DNA of 64,000 nt from Streptomyces sp. NBC_01244 (GTDB lineage: Bacteria > Actinomycetota > Actinomycetes > Streptomycetales > Streptomycetaceae), in the NCBI RefSeq assembly GCF_035987325.1, contig NZ_CP108488.1:1550001-1614000 (forward strand), read 5' to 3'. Positions 1 to 8,528 of the stretch are shown piece by piece (position 1 is the stretch's first letter; the number at the start of each line of letters is the position of its first letter). The notes beneath the pieces were generated by a model. It was not told the DNA's origin. It ran no database searches and saw nothing but the letters and a program-made list of their open reading frames with translations. A program made the translations under genes and the position numbers.

Positions 1-52
1 CGTCGCTGCGGTCGACGTCGACGGTCGTGGCGGTCGTACCGGTGGTGCTCAT
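1..52 (-). CDS. N-terminus of an unidentified protein (partial)
   Basis: Only the first 17 codons are inside the window, reading MSTTGTTATTVDVDRSD on the minus strand. The ATG ends at position 52 and is preceded on the minus strand by AAGGAG with eight bases between, which is a good Streptomyces ribosome binding site, so this is a real start. The Thr-rich N-terminus is not enough to name a family. The gene is divergent from the RsbW-like ATPase at 318, and the 265 bases between them hold both promoters. Confidence 0.6.
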   Translation of the reverse strand, partial: MSTTGTTATTVDVDRSD

Positions 53-317
53 GCGCCGTGCTCCTTCGTATGTCCCGATGCCCCGATGTCCCGAGGTCCC
101 CGAGGTCCCCGAGTGCTCGGCGGGCCCGGCGCCCTCTTCGCCTTTCGCCGCCCGCTTTCGCAATGTACCCCCCTCACCTGTACAAACAGTCACTTTGGGG
201 ATCCATACGGATCGCTTTCGATCGCGTTCGGTTGCACACAGGCCCACAGTGGGTGACCCTGGGGAGGCGTCACCGAGGGTGCAGCACCCGTAACACTGAT
301 GTCGGGGAGTCGCAGCC
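53..317. promoter_or_regulatory. Divergent intergenic region
   Basis: A 265-base region between the divergent partial gene and the ATPase. It is less GC-rich than its surroundings. Visible items are a short inverted repeat GGTGAC/GTCACC (252-257 and 269-274) and the palindrome CTGTACAAACAG (179-190). No consensus -35/-10 pair could be assigned with confidence. Confidence 0.35.
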
Positions 318-935
318 GTGATCAGTCATTCCCGCAGGCACTGCGTCGTCGAACTGCAGGCCCTGCCCTTGCGGATCGGACAGATCCGCCGAATCGTTTC
401 GGCGCAACTGCGCCACTGGCAGCTCGATCCGCTCATAGACCGGGCTGCGCTCGGCGTGACGGAGCTGCTCAGCAACGTCCACCGTCATGCGCAGCCGGAC
501 AAGACGTGCACCGTCGAGATCGAGCTCCGCCTCGGCCGGCTGACCGTCTCCGTCTACGACAGCGACCCCCGCCTCCCCATGCTCCGGGATTCCCGGGCCG
601 CGGGGGCTTCCGAGGCCGCCCGCCCGGCGGGCATCGCCGCGGTCGACGCCCTGGAGACCTCCGGACGCGGGCTCGCGCTCGTGGAGGCGCTCAGCGAGGC
701 GTGGGGAGCCCGGCAGCAGGACGACCGCGCGGGCAAGGTGGTGTGGTTCTCGCTGCGCGCCGCCCCCGGCCCCGCCGCACCGGAAGCCCACCCGGTGCTC
801 CTGGCCGAGAAACCGGTGCCGCACGCCGGCATGACCGTACGGGACACCGCGCCGGCCCCGCCCGTCGCCGCACCCCCCGAGCCGGTCTCCGCCCGCCTGT
901 CGGTGTCCGCCTCGGTCGCCGCCCGGCCCGGGTAG
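318..935 (+). CDS. ATP-binding protein, RsbW-like histidine-kinase-fold ATPase
   Basis: A 205-residue protein of the HATPase_c_2 family that is very numerous in Streptomyces, where members act as anti-sigma-factor kinases or related switch proteins. The N box ELLSNVHRHA lies at residues 49-58, the G1-like Asp region DSDPR near 81-85, and the glycine-rich TSGRGLAL lid at 113-120. The last 60 residues are Pro/Ala-rich and probably disordered. The GTG start has GGGGAG eight bases upstream. No sigma factor or antagonist gene is adjacent inside the window, so its partner is unknown. Confidence 0.85.
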   Translation: MISHSRRHCVVELQALPLRIGQIRRIVSAQLRHWQLDPLIDRAALGVTELLSNVHRHAQPDKTCTVEIELRLGRLTVSVYDSDPRLPMLRDSRAAGASEAARPAGIAAVDALETSGRGLALVEALSEAWGARQQDDRAGKVVWFSLRAAPGPAAPEAHPVLLAEKPVPHAGMTVRDTAPAPPVAAPPEPVSARLSVSASVAARPG

Positions 936-975
936 CCTCCGGCCGCCGCAGCCGCCCGGAGGGGCCGTCGAGCGC

Positions 976-2403
976 TCAGGCCGCCGTGCCCAGGGTCCCG
1001 AGGGGGTCGTCGAGCACCGGCTGCCATGCCAGCTCGGCGGCGCCGACCAGGCTGTTGTGGTCGAGCGTGCACGGCAGGATCGGCACGCCGCCGCTGCGCC
1101 CCCACAGGCTGCGGTCCGCGACCACCGCGCGCAGCCGTTCGGGGTCGGCGTAGAGCAGCTCGCGGTGCAGTCCGCCCAGGATGATCCGGTCCGGATTCAG
1201 GATGTTGACCAGGCCCGCGAGGCCCAGGCCGAGCCGGTCGATGAGCTCCTCGGTGGCCGCCCGCACCCCGGGATCCGCGGACTCCTCGCGCAGCAGGTCG
1301 CGGGCCTGCTGGAGCAGGGACACCTCGGGGCCCGGGATGCGCCCGGCGGCGGTGAGGAAGGCCAGCGGGTCGGCCTCCACGTCGAGGCAGCCGCGGCTGC
1401 CGCAGTGGCAGGGGCGCCCCTCCGGGTTCACGGTGAGGTGGCCGACCTCCAGGGCCAGGCCCGAACTCCCGCTGTGCAAGCGGCCGTCCAGGACAAGCGC
1501 CCCGCCGACCCCGCGGTGCCCGGTGGCCACGCACAGCAGGTGCTGCGCGCTGCGGCCGGCGCCGTGGCGGTGTTCGGCGAGCGCGGCGAGGTTCACGTCG
1601 TTGCCGGTCAGCGCCGGGCCGTCGATCCCGGCCTCCTTCACGCAGTCGGCGAAGATGGCCCGTACGGGGGAACCGGCCGGCCAGGCCAGGTGCAGCGGGT
1701 TCAGCGCCGTCCCCTCCGGCTCCGCGACCGCCGAGGGTACCGCGAGGCCGGCCCCGATGCAGCGCCGGCCGGTCTGCGCGAGCAGCGCGGCCCCGGCTTC
1801 GACGACCGCGCCGAGCACCTGCGCGGGGTCGGCGGACACGGGCACCCGTCCGGGAGCGGTGGCGACGATCCGGCCGCCGAGGCCGACCAGGGCAGCCCGG
1901 AACCCGTCCGAGTGCACCTGCGCCGCCAGGGCCACCGGGCCGTTCTCGTCCACGGAGAGCCGGTGCGAGGGGCGGCCCTGGGTTCCGCCGGCCCCGCCGG
2001 GGCGGGAGTCCACGCGGATCAGGCCGAGCGCCTCCAGCTCGGCGGCGACGGCGCCGGCGGTGGCACGGGTGACACCGAGCTCGGCCGTCAGGACCGCGCG
2101 GGTCGGGGCCCGGCCCGTGTGGACGAGCTCCAGCGCCGGGCCGAGTGCGCCACGCCCCCGCTCCAGCTTGGTCCGCGCGGAGCCGGCGGCGGACGCCGAG
2201 CTCGAAGCCGATGCCGCGGGCGCGGGCGCCGGCGTCGCGGCCGCGGACGCCTCGGACACGTCGGATGCCTCGGACACCGGCGGCGCGACGGACGCTCCGG
2301 CCCCGTCGGACCCCTGGGCCGTTCCGGCGCCTTCGTTCCCGTCCGTCCCAGCGGACACCGTGGTCACATCCCCCACCCGCCGCGGGGCCCCGTTGCCGTT
2401 CAT
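976..2403 (-). CDS. ROK family transcriptional regulator
   Basis: A 475-residue ROK protein. A winged-helix DNA-binding segment lies at about residues 95-135 (VLTAELGVTRATAGAV recognition region), followed by the ROK sugar-kinase fold with the NDVNLAA Asp motif near 269 and the zinc-binding CHCGSRGC motif at 332-339. ROK repressors control sugar uptake and use and respond to sugars or sugar phosphates. The first 80 residues are Ala/Ser/Pro-rich with VSEASDVSEAS repeats and are unusually long for the family. The start chosen at 2403 has GAGGA nine bases upstream. No sugar transporter is adjacent. Confidence 0.85.
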   Translation of the reverse strand: MNGNGAPRRVGDVTTVSAGTDGNEGAGTAQGSDGAGASVAPPVSEASDVSEASAAATPAPAPAASASSSASAAGSARTKLERGRGALGPALELVHTGRAPTRAVLTAELGVTRATAGAVAAELEALGLIRVDSRPGGAGGTQGRPSHRLSVDENGPVALAAQVHSDGFRAALVGLGGRIVATAPGRVPVSADPAQVLGAVVEAGAALLAQTGRRCIGAGLAVPSAVAEPEGTALNPLHLAWPAGSPVRAIFADCVKEAGIDGPALTGNDVNLAALAEHRHGAGRSAQHLLCVATGHRGVGGALVLDGRLHSGSSGLALEVGHLTVNPEGRPCHCGSRGCLDVEADPLAFLTAAGRIPGPEVSLLQQARDLLREESADPGVRAATEELIDRLGLGLAGLVNILNPDRIILGGLHRELLYADPERLRAVVADRSLWGRSGGVPILPCTLDHNSLVGAAELAWQPVLDDPLGTLGTAA

Positions 2404-2449
2404 GACAGCGATCCTCGCATGATCGGAGCCTCGAGGACGCCGCCCGCCA

Positions 2450-2515
2450 GGGCCCGTCGTCAAACTCCCGTCTGCCTCGCCCTTCGGGCGACGACGGGAG
2501 TGTGACGACAGGCCC
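2450..2515 (-). terminator. Long imperfect hairpin after alkB
   Basis: Two 23-base arms (2450-2472 and 2493-2515) pair with only two mismatches, and the 20-base loop itself folds through CGCCC/GGGCG. The right arm reaches the alkB stop codon, so in the minus-strand transcript it directly follows alkB and precedes the ROK gene. It looks like a strong terminator, but its length also suits a palindromic repeat element. Confidence 0.7.
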
Positions 2516-3252
2516 TAGCCGAGCCCGCCGACCCGCAGCGTGATGTTCAGCCGCCCGGTCAGCCCGAGGCCCGGCGGAGCGGTGCCGGGCAGGACTTTCG
2601 GCACCCCGTGAAAGGCCCGTCGGACCGGCCCGCCGAAGACGAACAGATCCCCGCTGCGCAGCTCAAGGTCCCGATACGGACGCCCGCGCGAGCCGGTGTT
2701 CCCGAAGCGGAAGAGGCAGGAATCACCCAGGCTCAGCGAGACCACGGGGGCTTCGGAGCGCTCCTCGGCGTCCCGGTGCATGCCCATGCGGGAGTCGCCC
2801 CCGTAGAAGTTGACCAGGGCGATGTCGTAGGCGACGCCCGGATCCGGGGCCTGCCCGTACGCGGCGGCCACGGCGCTGCGCCCCAGCAGCGCGAGCCAGT
2901 CGGGCATCGCCTTGACCGGCGTGCCGTCCCCGTCGACGGCCGTGGGCGCGTAACCGTACGGGTACCAGTGCAGCCCCAGGCACACCTGTCGGGCGGTCAT
3001 CGTCCCGCCGCCCGGGGTGCGCACCGTCCGCAGCCCGGCGGGCGGCCGGGCCCAACCCCGGCAGGCCTCCACCAACTCCCGCTGCCGCCCGGGCCCCAGC
3101 CAGTCCGGCACGTGCACGGCGCCGGGCACGATCTCGGTGCGCTCGCGCGGGAAGAGCTCGCCACCCGGGTGCTCCATGGCCTCCACCGCCTCCTCCGCCG
3201 CCTCCACCGCGCACTCCTCCGCGACCGGCTCCGCAGCGTCCGTGTCCTCCAT
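2515..3252 (-). CDS. alkB: AlkB-family 2OG-Fe(II) alkylated-DNA dioxygenase
   Basis: A member of the AlkB family, which removes alkyl lesions from DNA bases by 2-oxoglutarate- and iron-dependent oxidation in the cytoplasm. The iron ligands are visible as HRD in MGMHRDAEE and the later His in RAFHGVPK; the 2OG-binding Arg pair is in GRLNITLRVGG near the C-terminus. The start at 3252 gives 245 residues with an acidic N-terminal stretch coded by G/C-ending codons; ATG at 3255 or at 3177 (220 residues, nearer the usual size, GGAGG upstream) are alternatives. Divergent from the DinB-fold gene at 3298. Confidence 0.85.
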   Translation of the reverse strand: MEDTDAAEPVAEECAVEAAEEAVEAMEHPGGELFPRERTEIVPGAVHVPDWLGPGRQRELVEACRGWARPPAGLRTVRTPGGGTMTARQVCLGLHWYPYGYAPTAVDGDGTPVKAMPDWLALLGRSAVAAAYGQAPDPGVAYDIALVNFYGGDSRMGMHRDAEERSEAPVVSLSLGDSCLFRFGNTGSRGRPYRDLELRSGDLFVFGGPVRRAFHGVPKVLPGTAPPGLGLTGRLNITLRVGGLG

Positions 3253-3297
3253 CATCCTTCGTTGTGCGTCCCCGCGGGCGGCTGCGAGACTCCCGGC

Positions 3298-4044
3298 ATG
3301 GAGATCATCAGCTTTGTGAAGACCGTGGCCCGCGAGGGCGAGCAGCTCGCCGACGCAGCCGAACGGGCCGGTACGGACGCCCTGGTGCCCACGTGTCCCC
3401 AGTGGCGGGTCGCCGATCTGCTGCGCCACACCGGCTCCGTGCACCGCTGGGCCACCGGGTACGTGGCCCAGGGCCTCACCGAGCGGGCGCCGTTCCCGGA
3501 GGCTCCCGAGCTGGTGGGCGCGGAACTGCTGGCCTGGTTCCGCGAGGGCCACGCGACGCTGGTGCGGACGCTGACCGGGACCTCGGCCGACGCCCGGTGC
3601 TGGACCTTCCTGCCCACCGCCCCGCCTTCGCCGCTGGCCTTCTGGGCGCGGCGCCAGGCGCACGAGACCACCGTGCACCGGATGGACGCGGAAGCCGCGC
3701 TGGGCGTGCCCTTCGGGGCCGTGGATCCCGGCTTCGCGGAGGACGGGGTGGACGAGCTGCTGACCGGCTTCCACGCGCGGCCGCAGAGCCGGGTACGGAC
3801 GGCGGAGCCGCGGGTGATGCGGGTACGGGCCTCCGACACGGGCGCGGTGTGGACCGTACACCTGTCCCAGGAGCCGGCGCGCACGGTGCGCGGGGATGCG
3901 GACCGCGAGGAGGCCGACTGCACGCTGGCGGGCGAAGCCTCCTGGCTCTACTCGGCGCTGTGGAACCGGCAGCCGCTCACCGGACCGGGCGTGACGGGCG
4001 ACGCCGAACTGGCCCGGCTCTGGGTGGACACGGCCGGAATCTGA
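3298..4044 (+). CDS. Maleylpyruvate isomerase-fold, mycothiol-dependent (DinB-like) enzyme
   Basis: A 248-residue protein with the MDMPI N-terminal signature PTCPQWRVADLLRHTGSVHRW near residues 30-50 and the HETTVHRMDAE motif near 120-130, whose His and Glu residues bind a divalent metal in this DinB-like fold. The family uses mycothiol as cofactor in thiol-transfer or isomerisation reactions; the substrate cannot be read from sequence. A second, SCP2-like C-terminal segment follows. The ATG lies 45 bases from the divergent alkB start. Confidence 0.8.
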   Translation: MEIISFVKTVAREGEQLADAAERAGTDALVPTCPQWRVADLLRHTGSVHRWATGYVAQGLTERAPFPEAPELVGAELLAWFREGHATLVRTLTGTSADARCWTFLPTAPPSPLAFWARRQAHETTVHRMDAEAALGVPFGAVDPGFAEDGVDELLTGFHARPQSRVRTAEPRVMRVRASDTGAVWTVHLSQEPARTVRGDADREEADCTLAGEASWLYSALWNRQPLTGPGVTGDAELARLWVDTAGI

Positions 4045-4050
4045 CCCTCG

Positions 4051-4099
4051 GCCGTCTCTTTCGGATCTTGCCGGCCGGGCAAGATCCGAAAGAGACGGC
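4051..4099 (+). terminator. Perfect 22-bp hairpin terminator
   Basis: Arms 4051-4072 and 4078-4099 are perfectly complementary with a five-base loop. It begins six bases after the MDMPI-fold gene's stop codon, so it is very probably its terminator. Confidence 0.85.
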
Positions 4100-4174
4100 T
4101 CAGGCCGCGAACCGCCGGTCCGCGCACCGGAGGAACCCTTGTGCCGGTGCGGGCCGCGCGGCGAGACTGCGTGC

Positions 4175-4426
4175 ATGGGGAGACGCAGCGAGGCCGACCG
4201 GGACGCCATCACCATCGAGATCGTGTTCGCCTTCGTCAGCGGCGGTTTCGCGGCCGGACTCGCCTTCGCGGTGCTGTACGGCCCCGCCCTGGCCTTCGAC
4301 CTCTCCCCCACCGCCGACCGAACTCTGGCGATGGCGGGCGCCGCACTGGCCGCGGCGGTGTTCCTCCTCCGCGTCACCCACGTCCTGTGGCGCTTCACCC
4401 GCCGCCCGGAGAACGACGACCACTGA
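4175..4426 (+). CDS. Small two-helix membrane protein, DUF6332 family
   Basis: An 83-residue protein with two hydrophobic helices (about residues 13-37 and 48-66), an acidic-basic N-terminus MGRRSEADRDAITIEIVFAF and a basic C-terminus. It resembles the streptomycete DUF6332 family, whose function is not known. The ATG at 4175 is chosen because the family-like sequence starts there; upstream in-frame codons look non-coding. It stands alone between a terminator and the next gene. Confidence 0.65.
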   Translation: MGRRSEADRDAITIEIVFAFVSGGFAAGLAFAVLYGPALAFDLSPTADRTLAMAGAALAAAVFLLRVTHVLWRFTRRPENDDH

Positions 4427-4484
4427 GTCGCGGTCGAGCGGTTCATTGCGCTCGTATGCGGCAGCCGTGCGGCACTCGTAGCCT

Positions 4485-5972
4485 GTGGCGGTGCTGAACT
4501 ACGACGAACTGACGGTGGCCGAGCGCGCCTTGTGGGATTCCTTCCCCGCAGGTCGGTGGGTGGATCTGCGCACCGGGACGCCTGAGGACGACGATCCCGC
4601 AAGAGGAGAGCACTGGGGGCCCGAGCGCACGGTCCGTGCGGAGGTCCTGGCCGCCCTTCTGCTGGGCGGCAACACGGAGCCGTCGAGCAGTGTCGCTTCC
4701 CTGCGCCTCAGCGGGGCGCTGATCACCGGCCGGCTCGACCTGGCCGGTGCGGAGATCAGCCACCTGCTCTGGCTGAGGGCGTGCCGGTTGGAACAGACGG
4801 TCAGCCTCTACGCGGCCTCGACACGGACCATCCGGATCACGAACAGCCGGGTCCCCGGCGTGGACGCCGGACTGGCCCGCATCGAGGGCCATCTCGACCT
4901 GAACGGTTCCGTGATGGACACGGGCCGCCTGTCCCTCATCAACGCTCACGCGGCCGGCGAACTGGTCCTGAACGGGGTGCTGATAGCGGCGCCCGGAGAG
5001 TGGGCGGTGTTCGCGGGGGGCCTGGTCATGGGCGGCGCCGTCTTCTGCCAGGGCCTCACCGCGCGGGGCGGGGTGCGGCTGCCGGGCGCGCAATTGCCCG
5101 GCGGCCTGTTCATGCAGGGCGCACGCCTGGAGAGCCCCGACGGGATGGCATTGCTTGCGGACAACGTGACGGCCACGGTCGTGGACCTGTCCGAGGGATT
5201 CAGCGCGGTGGGAACCGTGCGGCTGCGGGGTGCCCGGATATCGGACCTGCTCACCCTTGAGGGGGCGACCCTCGTCGGCCGCGACACGACGCTGTTCGGG
5301 GTCGGGATGCAGGTGGGAACCTTCCACTTCGGCCTTGCCGCGGAGCCTGCGGGAGCGGTGGACCTCCAGGGTGCGAGGGCCGCCGTTCTGCACGACCGCA
5401 AGCGGAGCTGGCCGAGGGAAGTGAGGCTGGACGGGTTCGTCTACGACTCCCTGCGCTCCGACGGGACCTTCCTGCACGAGGACGTGGCCCACCGCCTGGC
5501 GTGGATCCGCCGCAGCCCCGGCTATGCCCCGCAGCCGTACGAGCAGCTCGCCGCCTGCTACCGCCAGGCCGGCCACGACGACGACGCCCGGAGGGTGCTG
5601 CTGGAGAAGCAACGCCACCGCCGCCGCACCCTGAACCCGCCCGGACGGGTGTGGGGATACCTGCTCGACGCCGCCGTCGGCTACGGCTACCGACCCTGGC
5701 TGTCCGCCTTGTGGATGGCCACGCTCTGGCTGCTCGGCAGCCTCGCCTTCAGCGCCCGCTCGCCGGTCCAGACGAAGTCCGGAGAGGGCGCCCCGTTCAA
5801 CCCGTTCGTCTACACCATCGACTTGCTCTTCCCCATCGGCGACTTCGGCCAGCGCAGCGCCTGGCATTGGACGGGGTCGACACAGTGGCTGGCGTACCTG
5901 CTGATCACCATCGGCTGGATCCTCACCACAGCCGTCGTCGCCGGCATATCCCGCACCCTGAACAGGAACTGA
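4485..5972 (+). CDS. Membrane-anchored beta-helix protein (streptomycete 'membrane-associated oxidoreductase' family)
   Basis: A 495-residue protein. Residues 60-310 show repeated short LRL-GA-I-G-LDL-GA motifs like pentapeptide/bactofilin-type beta-helix repeats (SLRLSGALITGRLDLAGAEI and later copies). A short TPR-like segment (PYEQLAACYRQAGHDDDARR) follows at about 355-385, and two hydrophobic helices (about 410-430 and 465-485) end the protein. Related proteins are often labelled oxidoreductase but no cofactor motif is visible, so that name is doubtful. GTG at 4485 or 4491 may start the protein; no strong RBS decides it. Convergent with the spherulin-4 gene, 25 bases apart. Confidence 0.7.
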   Translation: MAVLNYDELTVAERALWDSFPAGRWVDLRTGTPEDDDPARGEHWGPERTVRAEVLAALLLGGNTEPSSSVASLRLSGALITGRLDLAGAEISHLLWLRACRLEQTVSLYAASTRTIRITNSRVPGVDAGLARIEGHLDLNGSVMDTGRLSLINAHAAGELVLNGVLIAAPGEWAVFAGGLVMGGAVFCQGLTARGGVRLPGAQLPGGLFMQGARLESPDGMALLADNVTATVVDLSEGFSAVGTVRLRGARISDLLTLEGATLVGRDTTLFGVGMQVGTFHFGLAAEPAGAVDLQGARAAVLHDRKRSWPREVRLDGFVYDSLRSDGTFLHEDVAHRLAWIRRSPGYAPQPYEQLAACYRQAGHDDDARRVLLEKQRHRRRTLNPPGRVWGYLLDAAVGYGYRPWLSALWMATLWLLGSLAFSARSPVQTKSGEGAPFNPFVYTIDLLFPIGDFGQRSAWHWTGSTQWLAYLLITIGWILTTAVVAGISRTLNRN

Positions 5973-5997
5973 CGGACGGGCGCACTTGGAGGCCGGC

Positions 5998-6975
5998 TCA
6001 GCCCAGGGTTGAGGCGTACGAGGTCTGGGCTCGGTACTTCCAACCGGGCTGGGCGTCCCAGGGGTTCGGCATCTGCGCACTGGTCGCGTAGGCGTAGCCC
6101 GCGCCGCGTTCGAAGGCCGTGCGGAGCGTCGCGCGCATCGCCGGGGTGTCCGGGACGTCGTGTACGAGGTGCCAGAACGCGGTGCCGCTCGGGTCGAGTT
6201 CGGCGCCGGAGCGATAGCCGGTGAGTGCGTTGAAGACGTTGCCGCCGAGCCAGCCGGCGCCCGTGTAGGCCGTGTACGTGTCCTCGAAGGTGACGAAGAC
6301 GTCGGCGGTGCGGCGGCCGGGCTCCAGGAAGCAGTCGGCGATGGCCGTGCCGGGGTTGTTGACGACCAGGTCCGACGTGCCGGGGGCGATGGCTTCCATG
6401 GTGTCCTGCACGTACGTGCGGAGCTCCGTGTAGTGGTCGCGGATGGCGTTGGCCGGGCCGCAGTCGCGGCTGACCACGTCGAAGAAGATGCCGTCCACGT
6501 GGAGCCGGCCGTCGGGAGTCTTCAGGTAGTTGTCCACGGAGGCCTTCACCTCGGCGATGTCGCGGTTGCCGTGGTCGGTGTGGACGTAGCCGAGCACCTT
6601 GGTCTTCTCGCCGGTGGCGGTGGTGCCGGTGCGCAGGACGTCGGCGCGGGCCCGCCAGGGGGCGTCGAACGGGGAGTCGCCGTTGCCCGGATTGAGGACC
6701 ACCACCGAGGCGGCCGGGCTGGTGGCGGTGAGATCGACGAGCATCGGGTCGTTGGCCCAGACGTAGGCCGGGACGGCTATCTCAAGGCCCCGCACACCGG
6801 CCGCCCGGGGGGTCGGTCTCACCTCGGGGGTCGGCGCCGGGGCGAGGGCCGGGGTACGGTCCCGGGCCTGGGAGCGGCCCGGCTCCGAGCTCGCCGACGC
6901 GGTGACGGCCGGCGCCGGCGCGGCGAGTAAGAGGGTGGCCAGGACGGCGTAAACGGCCTTCGCGGCGCGGGTCAT
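5998..6975 (-). CDS. Secreted spherulation-specific family 4 (spherulin-4) protein
   Basis: A 325-residue exported protein. The signal peptide runs over residues 1-26 (KAVYAVLATLLLAAPAPAV, then Ala-rich cleavage region), followed by a Pro-rich linker and a TIM-barrel-like domain with VPAYVWANDP, VVVLNPGNGD, LGYVHTDHG and VDGIFFDVVS strands. The family is widespread in streptomycetes and fungi and resembles glycoside hydrolases, but its substrate is unestablished. Start ATG at 6975 has GAGGAG five bases upstream. Confidence 0.8.
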   Translation of the reverse strand: MTRAAKAVYAVLATLLLAAPAPAVTASASSEPGRSQARDRTPALAPAPTPEVRPTPRAAGVRGLEIAVPAYVWANDPMLVDLTATSPAASVVVLNPGNGDSPFDAPWRARADVLRTGTTATGEKTKVLGYVHTDHGNRDIAEVKASVDNYLKTPDGRLHVDGIFFDVVSRDCGPANAIRDHYTELRTYVQDTMEAIAPGTSDLVVNNPGTAIADCFLEPGRRTADVFVTFEDTYTAYTGAGWLGGNVFNALTGYRSGAELDPSGTAFWHLVHDVPDTPAMRATLRTAFERGAGYAYATSAQMPNPWDAQPGWKYRAQTSYASTLG

Positions 6976-7222
6976 GACTGCTCCTCGGGGCGACGGCAGG
7001 GCAACGGCAGGCGGCGCCGGGGCGATGGCCGGGCGCCGGGGACGGCAACCGGGACGGGAGCCCGGCCCGAGGAACACTAGACGGGCCTCCGGGCACACCA
7101 GGGCCGATTGCGCTCCTTCAGTACGAGGAACTGACAAGCGAACCTTCCCCGCCCCTACCGGTACGGCCCCGCAGTGCCCGCCCGGCCGACCCCCACCGCG
7201 GCCCCGCACGGCCCCGTCCCGC

Positions 7223-7921
7223 CTAGACGGCGGGCAGTCCGACCCCGTGCGCCAGCTGTCCGGCGGCGTGCGCGAAGAAGGCGGCCCGCTCCTCGACGAC
7301 CCGGTCGAACTGGCCGAACAGTTCGAAGGAGATCAGCCCGACGAGCTGCGCCCAGGCGGCGACCAGGGCCGCGGCCGCCTCGGGCGGCAGGCCTTCGGCG
7401 AAGTCCGCGGCCATGCGGGCGGCCTCGGGGCGCAGCTCGGCGGGGAGCGGCGGGAGGGAAATGCCACGGCCCCCGTAGGCGGCGCGGACGATGCCGATGA
7501 GGGTGTTGCCCACGCGGGAGGCGGGGCCGACGGTGTCGAGGGGGGCGGTGTAACCGGGGACGGGCGAGCCGTAGATCAGGGCGTACTCGTGCGGGTGCTC
7601 CAGCGCCCAGGCGCGGACGGACGCGCAGACCGCGGCCCAGCGGGCGCGGGGGGTGCCGTCGGCGGCGAGCGAGCGGGCGTCGGCGTCCTCGGCGGCGGCG
7701 CCGACGCTGTTGTAGGCGTCGACGATGAGGGCGGTGAGGAGCTCGTCGCGGCTGGGGAAGTAGCGGTAGAGGGCGGAGGAGACCATGCCCAGCTCGCGGG
7801 CGACGGCGCGCAGCGAGAGCTTGGCGGCGCCCTCGGCCGCGAGTGCGCGGCGCGCCTCGTCCTTGATGGCGGCGGTGACTTCGATGCGGGCTCGTTCCCT
7901 GGCCCCTCGCACGGTGCTCAT
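7223..7921 (-). CDS. TetR-family repressor with WHG C-terminal domain
   Basis: A 232-residue regulator. The N-terminal HTH covers about residues 12-58 (LSLRAVARELGMVSSALYRYFPSRDELL). The C-terminal ligand domain contains WAQLVGLISFELFGQF, characteristic of the WHG subclass. It is divergent from the deazaflavin-dependent nitroreductase gene, and the space between carries two copies of the palindrome AGAGCA-N-TGCTCT plus a degenerate third, so it probably represses itself and the nitroreductase. Ligand unknown. The ATG at 7921 has a weak RBS. Confidence 0.85.
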   Translation of the reverse strand: MSTVRGARERARIEVTAAIKDEARRALAAEGAAKLSLRAVARELGMVSSALYRYFPSRDELLTALIVDAYNSVGAAAEDADARSLAADGTPRARWAAVCASVRAWALEHPHEYALIYGSPVPGYTAPLDTVGPASRVGNTLIGIVRAAYGGRGISLPPLPAELRPEAARMAADFAEGLPPEAAAALVAAWAQLVGLISFELFGQFDRVVEERAAFFAHAAGQLAHGVGLPAV

Positions 7922-7944
7922 GGGGGTCAGTGTGCCACGCAGGC

Positions 7945-8048
7945 AGAGCACTGCCCAATAACGAGAGCGCCGATCCATTGCGAGAGCACTGCTCTTGTTT
8001 TGGAGCACCGATCCGTGCACACTGTTCTCAAGCGAGAGCAGTGCTCTC
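7945..8048. promoter_or_regulatory. Repeated TetR operator AGAGCA-N-TGCTCT
   Basis: Two perfect 13-bp palindromes, AGAGCA-C-TGCTCT (7983-7995) and AGAGCA-G-TGCTCT (8035-8047, extending to 15 bp), have centres 52 bp apart, close to five helical turns. A half-degenerate copy AGAGCACTGCCCA lies at 7945-7957. They occupy the whole divergent region between the TetR gene and the nitroreductase gene. Confidence 0.75.
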
Positions 8049-8069
8049 CCAAACTCCTCGGAGGCCAGC

Positions 8070-8528
8070 ATGAACGCGCCCAAGCCGTACTACGTCAAGG
8101 CCGGCCGGCTCGACGTCCTCTTCAACGCCCTCGTCGGCAAGCTGGCCCGCCTCGGCATGAGCCTGGCCGGAACCGCCGAGCTGTCGGTGCGCGGCCGCAC
8201 CTCCGGCACGATGCAGCGGATCCCGGTGAACCCGTACCACCAGGACGGCACCCGGTACCTGGTCTCCGCCCGCGGCCACTCCCAATGGGTCCGCAACATG
8301 CGCGCCGCGGGCGGCGGCGAGCTCCGCCTGGGCCGCACCGTGCACGCCTTCACCGTCACCGAGCTCACCGACCCCGCCGAGCAGGCCGTCATCCTGCGCG
8401 GATACCTGAAGAAGTGGGGCTGGGAGGTCAACCGGTTCTTCGACGGGGTCACCGCGAAGTCCTCCGAGTCCGAGCTCCGGGCCGCCGCCCCCGACCACCC
8501 GGTCTTCCGCATCACGGTCACCTCCTGA
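8070..8528 (+). CDS. Nitroreductase-family deazaflavin (F420)-dependent oxidoreductase
   Basis: A 152-residue protein of the DDN/split-barrel family that uses reduced F420 to reduce quinones or other small molecules. Diagnostic segments are LSVRGRTSGTMQRIPVNPY near residues 39-57 and YLVSARGHSQWVRNMRAAG near 65-83. ATG follows a GGAGG at 8060. It is controlled, by inference, by the divergent TetR protein. Substrate unknown; a quinone-protective role is plausible for the family. Confidence 0.85.
   Translation: MNAPKPYYVKAGRLDVLFNALVGKLARLGMSLAGTAELSVRGRTSGTMQRIPVNPYHQDGTRYLVSARGHSQWVRNMRAAGGGELRLGRTVHAFTVTELTDPAEQAVILRGYLKKWGWEVNRFFDGVTAKSSESELRAAAPDHPVFRITVTS

Noticed and set aside
27..321. 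Open frames on the plus strand across the divergent region 53-317
   Set aside because: Codon third positions do not show the strong G/C bias of real genes and no RBS precedes them; the region is better read as divergent promoters.
2515..4602. A 695-residue minus-strand frame extending AlkB over the neighbouring genes
   Set aside because: Only the last 245 residues match AlkB; the rest is antisense to the DinB-fold and DUF6332 genes.
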